Source: Tubiluchus corallicola
Taxonomy: Eukaryota > Priapulida > Priapulimorpha > Priapulimorphida > Tubiluchidae
Reading direction: 5' to 3'
NCBI GenBank assembly: GCA_030141605.1
Contig: JAQGDQ010000272.1
Coordinates: forward strand, 64,001 to 124,000
DNA length: 60,000 nucleotides
Part shown: piece by piece, positions 1 to 11,700 of the stretch
How the letters are laid out: each line of letters begins with the position of its first letter
Numbering within the stretch: the first letter of the stretch is position 1
The notes under the pieces: generated by a model
Told to the model about the DNA's origin: nothing
Seen by the model: only the letters and a program-made list of their open reading frames with translations
Database searches by the model: none
Program-made: the position numbers and the translations under genes

Positions 1-1209
1 TTCGTGATGGCTTATTGCAAACATTTTCCATGGTCCATAACTAGTCCATAGGGTTCTTCAAAAGAGTGACATTCAAAAGAATGACATTCAGAACACTGAA
101 TTGTCCATTCGATCAATTTTCACTGCCCGTTACTTTACGCATAACTTCTTGCTGAAGGTGTGTTCAGTAACTTCTTTTTATTTCTGAAATGGTGCCAAAA
201 GACTCGTATGAAAACGTGCTGCAATAAGTTAGCGGCCATCCATTTTGAAGGGTTTCTGCTTGATGCTTTTCCTAGCTATTGAAGCGGGTTTCAGTCACGC
301 GTCTAGAGTAGGTATCCTGCTATAAAATACTGCCAATGTTTATGATGAAGCCAAATACAATAGAAAAGTAAATGATCTTGTCTCCTGCTTGTTACATCAC
401 ATATTTGTGTAGTATCTTATTTCATCAAAATTATCATGAATTCAGTACACTATAATCAAAATCTGATACAGAGCACGTTTTTGATGCGGCTTCAATGACA
501 TGTGCAAATTCTGTTGTTGTATGAATAGCAAAATGGGCAGTATGTTGCATTCACTTACGCAAAACCACTGGGGTTGTAATGGCGCATCGTATTTTGGGTG
601 TTTTACTAGAATGGCGATGGTGAGTGCTGAGGTATACTGGAATGTGTTAGTAGAGTGGTAGTGATGAATTGTGCTGTGGGTGTCTCACTGAAGTGGTATA
701 GTGGTGAATTAAGCATTAGGTGTGTTACTAGAGTGGTAGCATGAATCTCTGTGTGAATAAAAAACATTTTTTATTACGCCTAAAAGGTAGCTCTTAAAAT
801 TTTTCGAGCGTATTCACTTGCAATAGGTAAGCTGCTACTAAAGCTCTGGAAGCCACAATTCTATCACTTGTGAATAATTAAATAAATATTGACACAAGGC
901 TATCAGTTTTTACGAAAAATGTTGAAATGCTCACTGAAAAATTCTTGAATATTGTTTCAGAAATAGATTAAGAACCCACAAACATTGTCATTACAGTGCC
1001 GATATCATTACAGTTCAGGAAATATTTGTCTAATGATTTGCGACAGTTGCTCGCTCATAATTCACCACATTCAGCCTAAATTGATTGAATTGTCTAGCTT
1101 GAAAACGAGAGAATCTTTCTGTGCGAAAAACAAAGCATTTGGTCAATAAGCAAGCCCAGCTCACAAGGTCAAGGTCAAGGGCTTAATGAGAACATTAAGT
1201 TCGATACAA

Positions 1210-1446
1210 TAAGCCTTTTCACAGTTCCAGCGATTGATCATGATCGTGAAAAGATCAACGGTTTTGTGTACCAGGCAACGCATTTATGTACACTTGACAA
1301 TACCTCGAAGCCTTGATGCAGCAGACGGCTTTGCTTTATTCACATGTCACGTGATGGCTGTAGTTAAGATGCGTTGCTGTGGTACACCTAACCTTTGACT
1401 TTTACAGCAATTGCGTGTGCGCACAACGAAACTGTGAAAGGGCTTA
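1210..1446. mobile_element. MITE-like inverted-repeat element, copy 1
   Basis: The element begins TAAGCCTTTTCACAGTT and ends with the near reverse complement, AACTGTGAAAGGGCTTA. The halves are also complementary further in: 'tgtaccaggcaacgcat' pairs imperfectly with 'gatgcgttgctgtggtac'. A second, longer copy lies at 50081-50483. TA at each end would fit a Tc1/mariner-type target duplication with termini AGCC...GGCT; that assignment is inference. There is no transposase, so it would be non-autonomous. Confidence 0.6.
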
Positions 1447-2939
1447 CTCACAGGGTAAACTGGGCTACATTTTTGTAGGATATCATTTCCTGACTGAAAT
1501 TTTAAAGATGTTAACCGGATCTGGAGCTTGAGGTTCGTAGGCAGGCATCAAACTGCTTTTCTTTCACTGAAATACCAAACCAGAATGGCTTATCAGTGTG
1601 GTTATCGTTTTGCGATTTTACATAAAAAGGAAACTGTGCGTTTAATTTAGACATCCTGACCTTGATTTTAAACAATAACACAAATGCAACCATAAAATTT
1701 ACCCCTTCGTTAAATAACATGAACAAAACACTTCAGGATTAACAAGAATTAACACTTCGAAAACTCCGTGTCACTTCCAGCCGGGTTTATTTGTACTAGC
1801 TGAAACTTTAGTTATATTGGACAGACAGAGTGCCGCTTTAGAACGAGAACTGCAGAACATCTAGGCAAGTTTCCTCGTTTAGGTAGGCTTCTGACTACCC
1901 CCTACACTCTGCTATCCGTAACTATTGTCAAAAGATGGGCCACCCATATAAAATTCGAATTTTAAAGGCTGATAGGTCCAAAGACATATTGATCAGCTTG
2001 TTTATGTGTCCTCATCAGAGGGGAAAACAATCTCTGAACACTATTGGCTCCTCGATCTCATTAAACGTTTTCCAATAGTACTACATTGTTTTGATTTTAA
2101 TTAAAGAAAATTCACTAGATCGACAGTTTTCTCGCCATTTTCAAGGCCACAAGCAACATTTTGTACTGCTTAAGACATTTCTGCCTATCCCAGAAAGAGA
2201 CGTTTTGTTTGTTTTTCTTTTGCAAAAGGATGAATTCAATCATTTTATTTGCGCTGTTGTTTAATTTAGATGCAAGTGTCGACAGCAGTATAAAAATCGA
2301 TGCTAGATCGTGTATAGTACTGTGGATGGAGCTTTACTGTAAGATTTATTAATTTTCAAGTAATAGGTTACTCGTATAGGTTACAGCTTTTGTGTACAAT
2401 AGGAATCGAGAAATGATCACAGCCCATAATCAGTTAATAACATGTAGATAATCTCAACAAAGTCGTTTTTATTCGTTCGTTTGTTTGTTATACCTTCCAT
2501 TTCTTTCTTTCTCTCTCTCTCTCTCTTTCGAAAAAATATATGGTTTTTATACGTTAGTACACATTCTTTTGTCATATTCTTATTACTCGTATTTTATTTG
2601 TATAGCTTCATTCTATGGTACAAAAGAATGCAAGAAGAGCTTTGCATGTGGTGGGTGGGGAGTTCTTTATCAGACTGCTAGGCTAATACGCGGTGCTTTA
2701 TTGTATTTGACCAGTAGAATAAATCAATATGTAGGATATACATGATAAATTACTGTGGCACACGCTCTGTATGTAAACAAATGCTTGGCTAACTATATAG
2801 GGGTAATATAGGCCTAATAATGAAATAATCGTAACATATGTATTTCCTAACCCACAGGCTAGAAAGGTTGGAGAATCAAAAAGAGGGTTGGAGAATCAAT
2901 AGGGTTGTTACAACTCCTGATCTTGGGCGAAGTCTCATA

Positions 2940-3205
2940 AAATTCGCAAACACGTGCAACACGCTCGTGAAATATTTTTGCTGTTGAAAACTATGTTTGC
3001 TTGTGATGTCATCAACAGTTGGGCTCGCCCGCCGTTAATTAAGATTTTAATCTATTATTTAATTATCAGAAACGCTTTTGCAGTATTTTTGGTGTTAAAC
3101 TGTATACGTTTTACCATACTTGAAAATGGGTTAGTATATGAAAAATCATCCTGTCTTCCTTTAAGTTTTGAAAACGGAAATACGTCTTACATGTCATTAA
3201 AACGT
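2940..3205 (+). repeat. Dispersed repeat family R1, copy 1
   Basis: About 260 bp are shared with the minus strand at 54645-54945, and about 60 bp with 5145-5205. Shared strings include 'tttaatctattatttaatta' and 'gtatatgaaaaatcat'. Open frames in both long copies translate to related peptides (for example LIYYLIIR and VYEKS), but this reflects shared repeat ancestry rather than a recognisable protein family. Class unknown. Confidence 0.6.
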
Positions 3206-4989
3206 TAACAGCTAAGCTAAAAACAGCGGATTTTCTCTCTTAAGTAAAATAGTAAAATTATGAATTTAAATTTAAACAATTACATCGCTTCATCATTTAA
3301 GCTGACCAACTTCTGTTGCAACGGCAAATGCTCCAGTGCAAGCCTTCTTTCGGCTTAGCTTTAATTCACACAACATAAACTGTCTGCAAAAATCTCGAAG
3401 ACGTAAGAAATGCATTGAGACTGGGGAGAGGGGGGAACTCCAAAAACTGATGTACACTGCTTGCACTTTTGCAAGTTTTACGCTTTTACGGCTTTTTTAG
3501 AGTCTAAAATCAAGAAATTGTGCTACTTCGTGGTTTAATTATCTTGATTTTTTGTTTCTGGAAAGGTATCATAAGACGATCCCTTAGCTGACCATTGACT
3601 CCTGGTTTCGGTTCGTGACGAGATGACATCCCTAGGAATCAAAAAGAGATTTTAATGCAGAAAGGGTTATTTCAATCACCTAGTAGCTGCAAGCAGAAGC
3701 AGACAAGCAAACGCTTTTTTGCAAAAATTCATTTCTCGTTTAAGGCAATCAGTAGGATCCAAAAGATATAGATCGTAGTTGACCGATTCACATTCGTTCT
3801 ACAGGCTGGATTAAAACGACCACACAGGCATAGGTTTAGTGAACTAAGATTGACAGCAGGCACTATTAAAACTTTACAATTATTAAAAGTTAAAAACTTC
3901 GTCGTACAAGAAACACAAGGCAGCCAGTGAAAAGAAGTAGGCCTAATGCAATTTCTCAATATTGAAATCTTGAATTTTGAAATTTTAAAACAGAATTATT
4001 CGCCCCGAAAAAACAAAAAAACGGTTTTTTTGCCCTGAAAATGTACAATTCATTTACCCTGGGGATGGCAACCGCCGTGACCACCACCTCGCACGCTTAT
4101 GCGTGACACAGGAGTGTTTGTGAATGAAGAATTTCAAGACTAGTTTAGAAAATCAATGTTTCTGCGCTCTCTAACCTGCACTTAGTATTAAACCATAAAA
4201 GCATTCACAAAAAGCAAGCATTAATATAACTACCGAATATTACCACATACAGTAAACCACCCAGCTCGTTTATCGTTACCAAAATTTCTTGACTTTCTTA
4301 GAAATTAATTATATTAGTTAAAAATCATTATTTAAATTACTTAACCGTTATAGGTGTAGTGCATGATAACGGTTTAACTACTGAACTACTGAACTGGTGT
4401 ACACTGGCGACGTTTTATGTAAAAGTGGATACTGTTTTTAGTTTACTGTGATTGTTTGAGAGTTTTTGCTAAACAACAGCAAGACTGGCGGCGTCCTTTT
4501 GCTGAATACACTGTTAAAAAGAAAGAGTTTAAAAACTGAGGTAATCGTTAAAACAACAGCCAGGCTTACTTTCTCGTTCACCGCTCGGACGTACATTATC
4601 AGAACGCTGCTATAGTTAACTCTGTGTAATCCCTGTTTTTGCATTTAGTATGAAGACAATGTATGTGTCTCGCAAATGCTCCTTCTCTTTGTAAGCTTTT
4701 CGATCTAGAAGCAAGATTCTTATTGAAAAAACCATTAAAGACAGTTTTGATTTTCTTATCATCGTCAAATACTAAGCTAGGAAGGTTATATCAATTTACA
4801 TTCGACGTAAAAAAGTTATCAAATTTCTATAGCACTATTATCAGTTAAATAATAAAAATATTTCTCAGCCTTGTTTGACAAGTTGACACACCTCACAAGC
4901 GTTCATGTGTACGAATGTGTATAATGCATACCACGTGAAATTCGTTACCAGAAGAATTTTTAATTTACCGTAAACCATTTTTTTCTGCT

Positions 4990-5080
4990 GAAGGGTTTAC
5001 TGTCTGTACTAAACCCTTCGCACGTGACGGGCAAAAGGTTTCTTACAATAGTAAACCCTTTTGTTGCAAAGAAACCCTTT
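4990..5080. repeat. Cluster of small palindromes with GGGTTT/AAACCC cores
   Basis: GAAGGGTTTA (4990-4999) is mirrored by TAAACCCTTC (5010-5019). AAAGGTTTCTT (5034-5044) pairs with AAAGAAACCCTTT (5068-5080). These could form two adjacent hairpins; possibly the remnant of a foldback element. Confidence 0.45.
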
Positions 5081-5144
5081 AGAAAAACCTATTTTTACAG
5101 TGTACTTACCAGCAGAAGAACAAAAACCGGACGTTAGAGGAAAA

Positions 5145-5205
5145 TAAAATGTATACTTTTTATCGGACTTGAAAATGGGGAAAAATCATCCTGTCTTCCT
5201 TTAAA
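5145..5205 (+). repeat. Dispersed repeat family R1, 3' fragment
   Basis: 'aaaatgtatactttttatcg' followed by 'gacttgaaaatgggg' and 'aaaaatcatcctgtcttcc' matches the 3' part of the repeats at 2940-3205 and 54645-54945. It abuts the left edge of recognisable homology between the two gene copies, so it may have erased the true left boundary of the duplication. Confidence 0.5.
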
Positions 5206-5317
5206 TTCTGAGTAGAGTGTGTACTACAGTATTTTATCAAATACGCACGCACCTATAGATGTATTTAGCCGCTAGAAGCTGTTGGCAAAAGTTGTAACAT
5301 TTATATTTTTCTTTCAG

Positions 5318-5359
5318 AAAAAAAGCGAAATGAAGCATCCGAGTTAAGAACTGCTCAGT
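5318..5359 (+). promoter_or_regulatory. Leader after a conserved acceptor, with a 5-codon uORF (copy 1)
   Basis: A pyrimidine-rich 'tttttctttcag' ends at 5317 and is conserved in copy 2, so an intron probably ends here. ATG at 5330 opens the mini-ORF MKHPS, ending at TAA 5345-5347. This is 12 bases before ATG 5360, in the same frame. Copy 2 keeps the arrangement with a 4-codon peptide, MKLT. The stop shows that the PstS frame cannot extend further upstream in this exon. It may be a translation-modulating uORF, or simply non-coding if the true start lies elsewhere. Confidence 0.45.
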
Positions 5360-5703
5360 ATGTTGGCTTCAATACATCGTCAAACTCGTACTTGCATCAT
5401 CTACTGGATTTTGCTACGGATGTGGTCAGAAAGTCTAGTCCTGTCACTCGACCCAAGAACTTTGAGTGGCGCTGGCGCTTCCTTTCCAAATAAGGTGTAC
5501 CAGACTTGGGTGAAGATTTACCAGTCAGAGAGGGAAAAGTGGTTGTACTTGACCACATATTACTTAGCAGTTGGAAGTGGTACAGGGAAGGATTGGATTA
5601 AGAACAACAGCAGCCTCATTGATTATGCAGGAAGTGACAGCTTGCTCTCAGAGAGTGATTACCAGGAAAATCCGGATTTAGAAATGTTTCCTAGTCTAAT
5701 AGG
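5360..5703 (+). CDS. Copy 1 coding exon 1: N-terminus and PstS lobe start
   Basis: Residues 1-115 (last codon split, phase 2, donor GTAAGT). LSGAGASFPNKVYQTWVK matches the PstS N-terminal signature. AVGSGTGKDWI matches its phosphate-binding serine loop. IDYAGSDSLLSESD matches the DFGASDAPLS motif with the ligand aspartate. The first 30 residues are uncertain: a second open frame overlaps them, and CIIYWILL is only a marginal signal-peptide core. Confidence 0.8.
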
Positions 5704-8700
5704 GTAAGTGGAATGATCCTACGGGAAGACTTTGTTTAAATAATAGTCGGTAGGTTGATAAGTGTAGTCTGTAACTTGGGGTGACTTCGCTTTTACATTA
5801 TTTTTGTTGTTGATCTTCACCGTCATTCATTTCCACTTCTGTTGACAAAGCAATCTTTATAGAGTGTTTGATGGTACTGCCCGATTGTTTCAACAACTGT
5901 CATTAAATCACAATATTTTTGCAAATATGGATGCCATATTAAAATGTGGACTTATCACAACATTCTACCAATATTTTTTATCAATATATGTAAACCATGT
6001 GTTTCCAATAGTGGACGGTGCTTGTGGGATGTTGCTCTTGCAGTCACCGTTGTCGCTATCGTCTCGAAGCTACTACTGTCAATGCCAACAAAACCAACGG
6101 TTGTGCCTCGCCTTGTTACATTAATTCACGTCACAGATTCATAAATTATATTGCCACCAATTATTTTGATTTGAAACCAGCCTTACGTTGTTCATCAAAC
6201 CACTTTAATGGTAGATGCTGTCAGAACTCTTATCATTAGTTCATAGGCACTGATAGGTCGGTCATGGTACCCGTTTTTCTGTTGCTCCTCATTACCACCC
6301 TGGACATTTCAAGATGCAGATCAGACAATGTTTCCTCGGACCCCTTTATCTGTGGAATTCTTTATCACAATTCGGTTTCTGAATTAACTACAACTCATTC
6401 ACACTCGAGAAGAGTATTCCCAAGTATTCTGTTTTTTTTGGACGTGCATTCATATTACCAAATTTCTACACAGCCCACTTATCCTGAGTGGTCGCTGGCT
6501 TTGTTTTGGCGACTAGAAGCACAGCAGCAACAACCACAACGACAACAGCAGTAGCAACGATAGCATTAACGACAGTAGGAGCAGCAACACACAAAGATAG
6601 TAAAAGTATGCGACTATAATCCCTACTGCCCAGGGAGCACACAAATTTGGTCACAATCTTGTTAGGATCTTGACAAAAATACGTTTAGAAAATATTGTCA
6701 CTATGGTGCCTTATAGGATATTTTTGTCAAATATAGGATATATACAATAATATTGGTACAACATCACACAAACACGGTTTACACATATTGATAAGAAATA
6801 TTGGTACAATGTTGTGGCGAGTCCATATTTCCGTATAGTATCCATATTTGCAAAAAAATTTCTGACAACATTGGTACAATATTGTCGCGCTGCCTTGGTG
6901 GTTTTATCATTTAAAATAGTTGTTGAAACAGCAATGGCATATAAAGTTAATCGAGCAGTACTATCAACACTTCAGATGCAGAAGCAGAAGTAGCAGCAGT
7001 AGCAGGACGAGCAGCAGCAGAAGCAGTAGCAGTAGAGGGACCACCAGCAGTAGAAGCAGCAGAGAAGCAACAGCAGTAGAGGGACCAGTAACAGCAGCAG
7101 AAATAGCAGCAACAGTAGCAGGACCAGCAGCAGAAGCAGCTACAGTAGCAGGACCAGCAGCAGCAGTAGTAGGACTAGCAACAGCAGAAGCAGCAACAAA
7201 AGCAGAACCAGCAGCAGTAGCAACAGAACAAACAGCACCAGCAGCAACAGCAGCGGCAATGTTGCAGCTAGCTAGAATAGCATTTAACAGCAGCGATGCT
7301 ACAAGGACAGAGGCAGTAGCAAAAGAGCAACAGTGCCAGCAACTGCAGCAGCATATTAGCAACTATACCAATAAAGCAACCTTTATGCTAATCACTCTGT
7401 TATGTTAGCGTATTTGTACTTTGCACCAATAATTATTGCAAAACGTTTGACAGATTTCGCCAAAGTGTATCAGTCACAAAGAATCATTATAACATTAATA
7501 TACGTAAATGACAAGTTTGCATGTAGGCGGATGTCTATAATAAATACTTCAATGTCGACAGGAAAATCTGCACACGTAATTGCTCTTAGAGCTCTCAAAA
7601 TCCTCACAGAATTTTGCTTCAAGTAAGCACAACGATCAAGTGTGCCATCCGTTCTGTCAAAACTGCATGTTTTCCTAATTAAAAATTTAGCACAACTGGC
7701 ACACAGGAGTACCGCAGGGAACGCACTACGCCCTATCTTATTTACTTTACTAGTATTCGCGAAGCAAAATGTAAACGTTAAAATAAAGACCAAGCCTTCT
7801 GTAAAGTCAGGCTTATTTCAATGTTCGCGAAAAATGTTAAAAGAATTTAGTAATAAAAGTGCGATAAGCGCCTCGTGTCATTAGTAAAATCACTTTAAAA
7901 TCGCGATCATTTCACTTTTTGGGCGCTCCAATTTTAAACGCCCGTTCTTCCGCCAATGACAGCATTCATCGGTTGAAGAAAAGCAGTGCACTGCCTGTTT
8001 CCATCAAAAGTACGATGAGTTTTTACAAAAAATTAGAGAGGCAATCCAATTTGCGAATTTTTGCATGAAAATAAGGTAAGCTATAGAAGTTTGAAATAGT
8101 TTAAGCAGGGCGCACTTACGGAAAGCCACGATACGCTTACAAAAAGTCGCGAAATCCATCAGTTTTATCGTCAATTTCTAGAGAATGGGCTGTCAAGATT
8201 TCTATGCAGCGATAGTATAAATCAACTTTGTTTTATAAACAGTTTTGTGCAAATTTCGTGTTATATTTTTCTTAGTTTAAGTGATAACAATAAAATAAAC
8301 CCAGCATGCTAAATGACTTGTCTTTTTCTTCAATTTAAATAAAATGCACTCTGTAAATCGTGTTCCTCTGACAACGACAGGGCCCTTTTATAATATTCTG
8401 AGATAAGACACCAATTCGGCCACGGTGCATCAGCCATCCATTCTCAACAAGGGCAGTGCGGCAAAAACTGTTACAGCCCAGAAACAGTTACCATGACGGT
8501 CACCTATAAATTTATTGACAGGCTCAGCATTGCTTAAGTTCTGTCGTTCAGCACATACCATTGACTACTCGGTTGTTTTCAGTTTATCCAGGTTAACAGC
8601 ATCTCATCCTGGCATATGGGGTCCTCCTTGAATTAATTTCAGATTTCTGGATCGAACTCAAAAGCATGCTGGTTTTCCTAATTCCGAAGTGGCCAACACG

Positions 8701-11700
8701 TTATGTTTTTAATTAATTTGTGAAGCAGGAGTACCAATCTGTAGTGTCTTGTGTCTAACACTGAAAATAGAGTTGTGCTGTTTATCTTTGCTGTGAGACG
8801 CATTTTAAAATAGACTAGAGCATGCAGTATTTCATGCTAAAGAGTAGCGAAATAATAAGACAGTATTTCAAAATCATTTGCCTAAATGTGCGTCAGTGCT
8901 TTTTGAAATGACATCTGTGACTATTAATCTTTTAATTTACAAAGAAGGCGTGAGAATCTGACGTCTTCCAGATTATGGGACACCTTAGTAACCATCTGAT
9001 TCCCAAGAGTACCCCGCATGTCAGAAGGAGATAATCGAAAAGAATGTGTAATTAACCTAACAAGTGAGTGTGTGCTGAATGACAGAAGTTAGGTAACATC
9101 GATTCTGTCAATAAATTGATGAGCGACTGCGCAGGAAAACTGTTTTCTGGGTCTTAAGCTGTTTCTTCTGCCGTGCTAATAAATAAATGTTAAACAAATA
9201 TTTTGTAGCGAATCCGGATTACAGCGCGGATCTGTCTCAGGATGTATAGAGCGGCATACAAGTTATGAAATACTACAGCAGGCGAGAAAAGTAAAAAGAT
9301 CCTGAATACGAATGTAAAATAAACTTTAATGCATAACCAGTAGCTCCATGACGTGTGAACAGACTTCAGACTTTGTATAAAAATTAGCAAGGCTACAGCA
9401 TTCACCTTTACAGACAGTTGATTATAAATCCATTTCTCTGTGGAAGCAGATCAATGATCCACTTGTGAATGCGGTGTAGCGCAATCTATCGAGATTGTCC
9501 CAAAGAAAAACTGTACAGTATTTTTTTAAACAGAGCAGAAATCAGTCTTTGCACATGCAAACGTTGAAGCTCAATTCAATGAATGCGTAGTTTGTGCAGT
9601 TGGTTGTGCAGAGTTGGTGGTTCTTGTGCTTGTGTTTCTTCCATCAGATTTATAGTTCTCCTACTACCCGCTATATGGCAAGTTAGGTATCAGTCTCTCC
9701 ACTTTATTTCTTTGTTCTGTTTTCCTTTAATTTGTTTAAAATCTTTTCATGGTTAGTTTAGGCCATGTAATATTTAAATCACTTTCCAGTTAAATCTTCA
9801 GCGTTATTTAATTCAGTTTCGTTTAATTGTGGTTATGTGGAAATCATTATTAGGCTGCTCCGCCTCCGTACCTGCAGGCCCGAACCACCCCCGGGTGGCG
9901 AGGAGCCACCAGCAGTTCAGTGGTTAGTGTTACGAAGTTTAGTTCAGTTCAGTGTTTATGTTAAATAAGTAAATAAATAAAGCGATGGTAAATAAATGTT
10001 TCTTTGTCTTTTGTCTTGCTGCCTGCAGTTATTTACCTGTTTGGGGGTGGATGGCTGAGACGCTTTATTTAATGTCTTATAATCTGTATTAAATGGCCCC
10101 GCTAGATACCAGATCCTGATTTGCAGAGTGTATCGTATTTAGATGAACGTTCAGATTTTCGTTTGCTAATATTAGAAAAGTAAATAAAATGGGACATAAT
10201 GCATTCCCCTGCAGTACTCCACCATACATGCTGTGCTAAAACTTGATTAGGAGAACCAGCGTGAAACATGTTACCTACTGCCTCATCGGTCGACTCATAA
10301 ATTATGTCCTACTGTAGGTAACATATTCCTTTTAATAATGAATTTTGTTTTCTCAGGGCGGTTGTGGTAGTTTTCAATCTGGGTACTCGTGTTCCAGCTC
10401 TGAACATGACTCGCGAAGGCCTAGTTGGTATTTACAATGGAACAATCAAGTGGTGGAATCATTCTGCATTGCAAGCAGCAAATCCTCAGATAACTCTACC
10501 TTTCAGAAGAATTAAGGTAGATACAACAATGGTAAAATCATGGGAAAAAATTCTGAGTGAGAGATGAAAGGACTCATAACTCGTATAAGTCGATGGAGAA
10601 ATCGAATTCTCAAGAGAAAAACAACTGCCAATACCCACTTAAGCAAATACGTGCCCATATATTCCAACACTGTCATCTGCAACGTATCAATCATAACATG
10701 GTCATGATCATGCAATTCTACCTAATAAAATGTAATATATATAAGTTAATATTTAGATCCAGCAAACCCCATTGTGAAATCCATTTCTAAACATTAATTT
10801 ACAGATCATGTAGTACATTGCCAAATGACAGAAAAACTAAGGTTATGTTACAACAACATAATTCATTCTGTCACTAAAGCCTGTGGGTGGCAATTGGAGA
10901 AATGTTTGCACCAACACATAACAACATGCTGTTTACTATTTAGAAACTGAGTTGTTTGCTTCTCACAATGTGGATTTGTGGACGCCAATATTTAGTTTTT
11001 GTATATTATATTTTTATTAGGTAGAATTGCGTGATCATGACTATGTCACCATTGAAACGTTGCAGATGACTGTGTTGGAATAAAGGATCATGTCCTTGTT
11101 TAAGTCTGTGCTGGTAATTGTTTTTATCTTAATAACTAGTGTAAATTATGTGCCATAGTGTAACGTACAGTTAGCACAGTGTGTCGGTTTTCTAATTTAT
11201 GTTTCATACAGTCATGCACAATTAAGATGGCTATCTGCAAGGCCTTTTCAAAAGTGGCAGGTGTAGCCTAAAGTATGATGGTAGTATGGTAACACTAATC
11301 CACGCATAAAAATTTTCGACTGTGCCCTTTGGAGACGTGTGGAAAACGAGCTAACCTTGTAAAAAAACCCTTACGGATAAAAATTAGCTATAAAAATTAA
11401 ATCTAATGGTAGAAAACATTCTCATCTATATTCTTGTAAAATCATATCAACATTTTACACAGGTGATAGCTCGAAAAGACGTGTCAGGTACCACAGAGAT
11501 ATTCACGAGTGCACTGAGTGCGTTCAGTCCTGAATGGAATGCCACCTATGGTACCTTCAATGACGGCATTGAGGACGATTGGACAATGAAATGGCCAAAT
11601 GACACTATTGAATTTGCTGGACAAAGGAGTATTGGAGTATCAGGGTTGGTCTTATCCATCGAGAACACTGTGGCTTATGTGTCGCACGCTGATGCTATTG

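Larger units (their letters stand above)
1..5207. other. Upstream region without a recognisable gene
   Basis: I see no coding exon here. All open frames are short and have no recognisable domain. The stretch holds a GT-rich degenerate tract (about 540-760), a MITE-like element (1210-1446), a CT microsatellite (about 2509-2527), a dispersed repeat (2940-3205) with a further fragment at 5145-5205, and small palindromes (4990-5080). Five-prime exons or a promoter of the downstream receptor gene could lie here but cannot be recognised by eye. Confidence 0.6.

Noticed and set aside
6920-7408. 162-codon Ser/Arg/Ala-rich open frame and its antisense partner
   Set aside because: Produced by the GCA/GTA repeat; both strands are open, composition is low complexity and no counterpart exists in copy 2.
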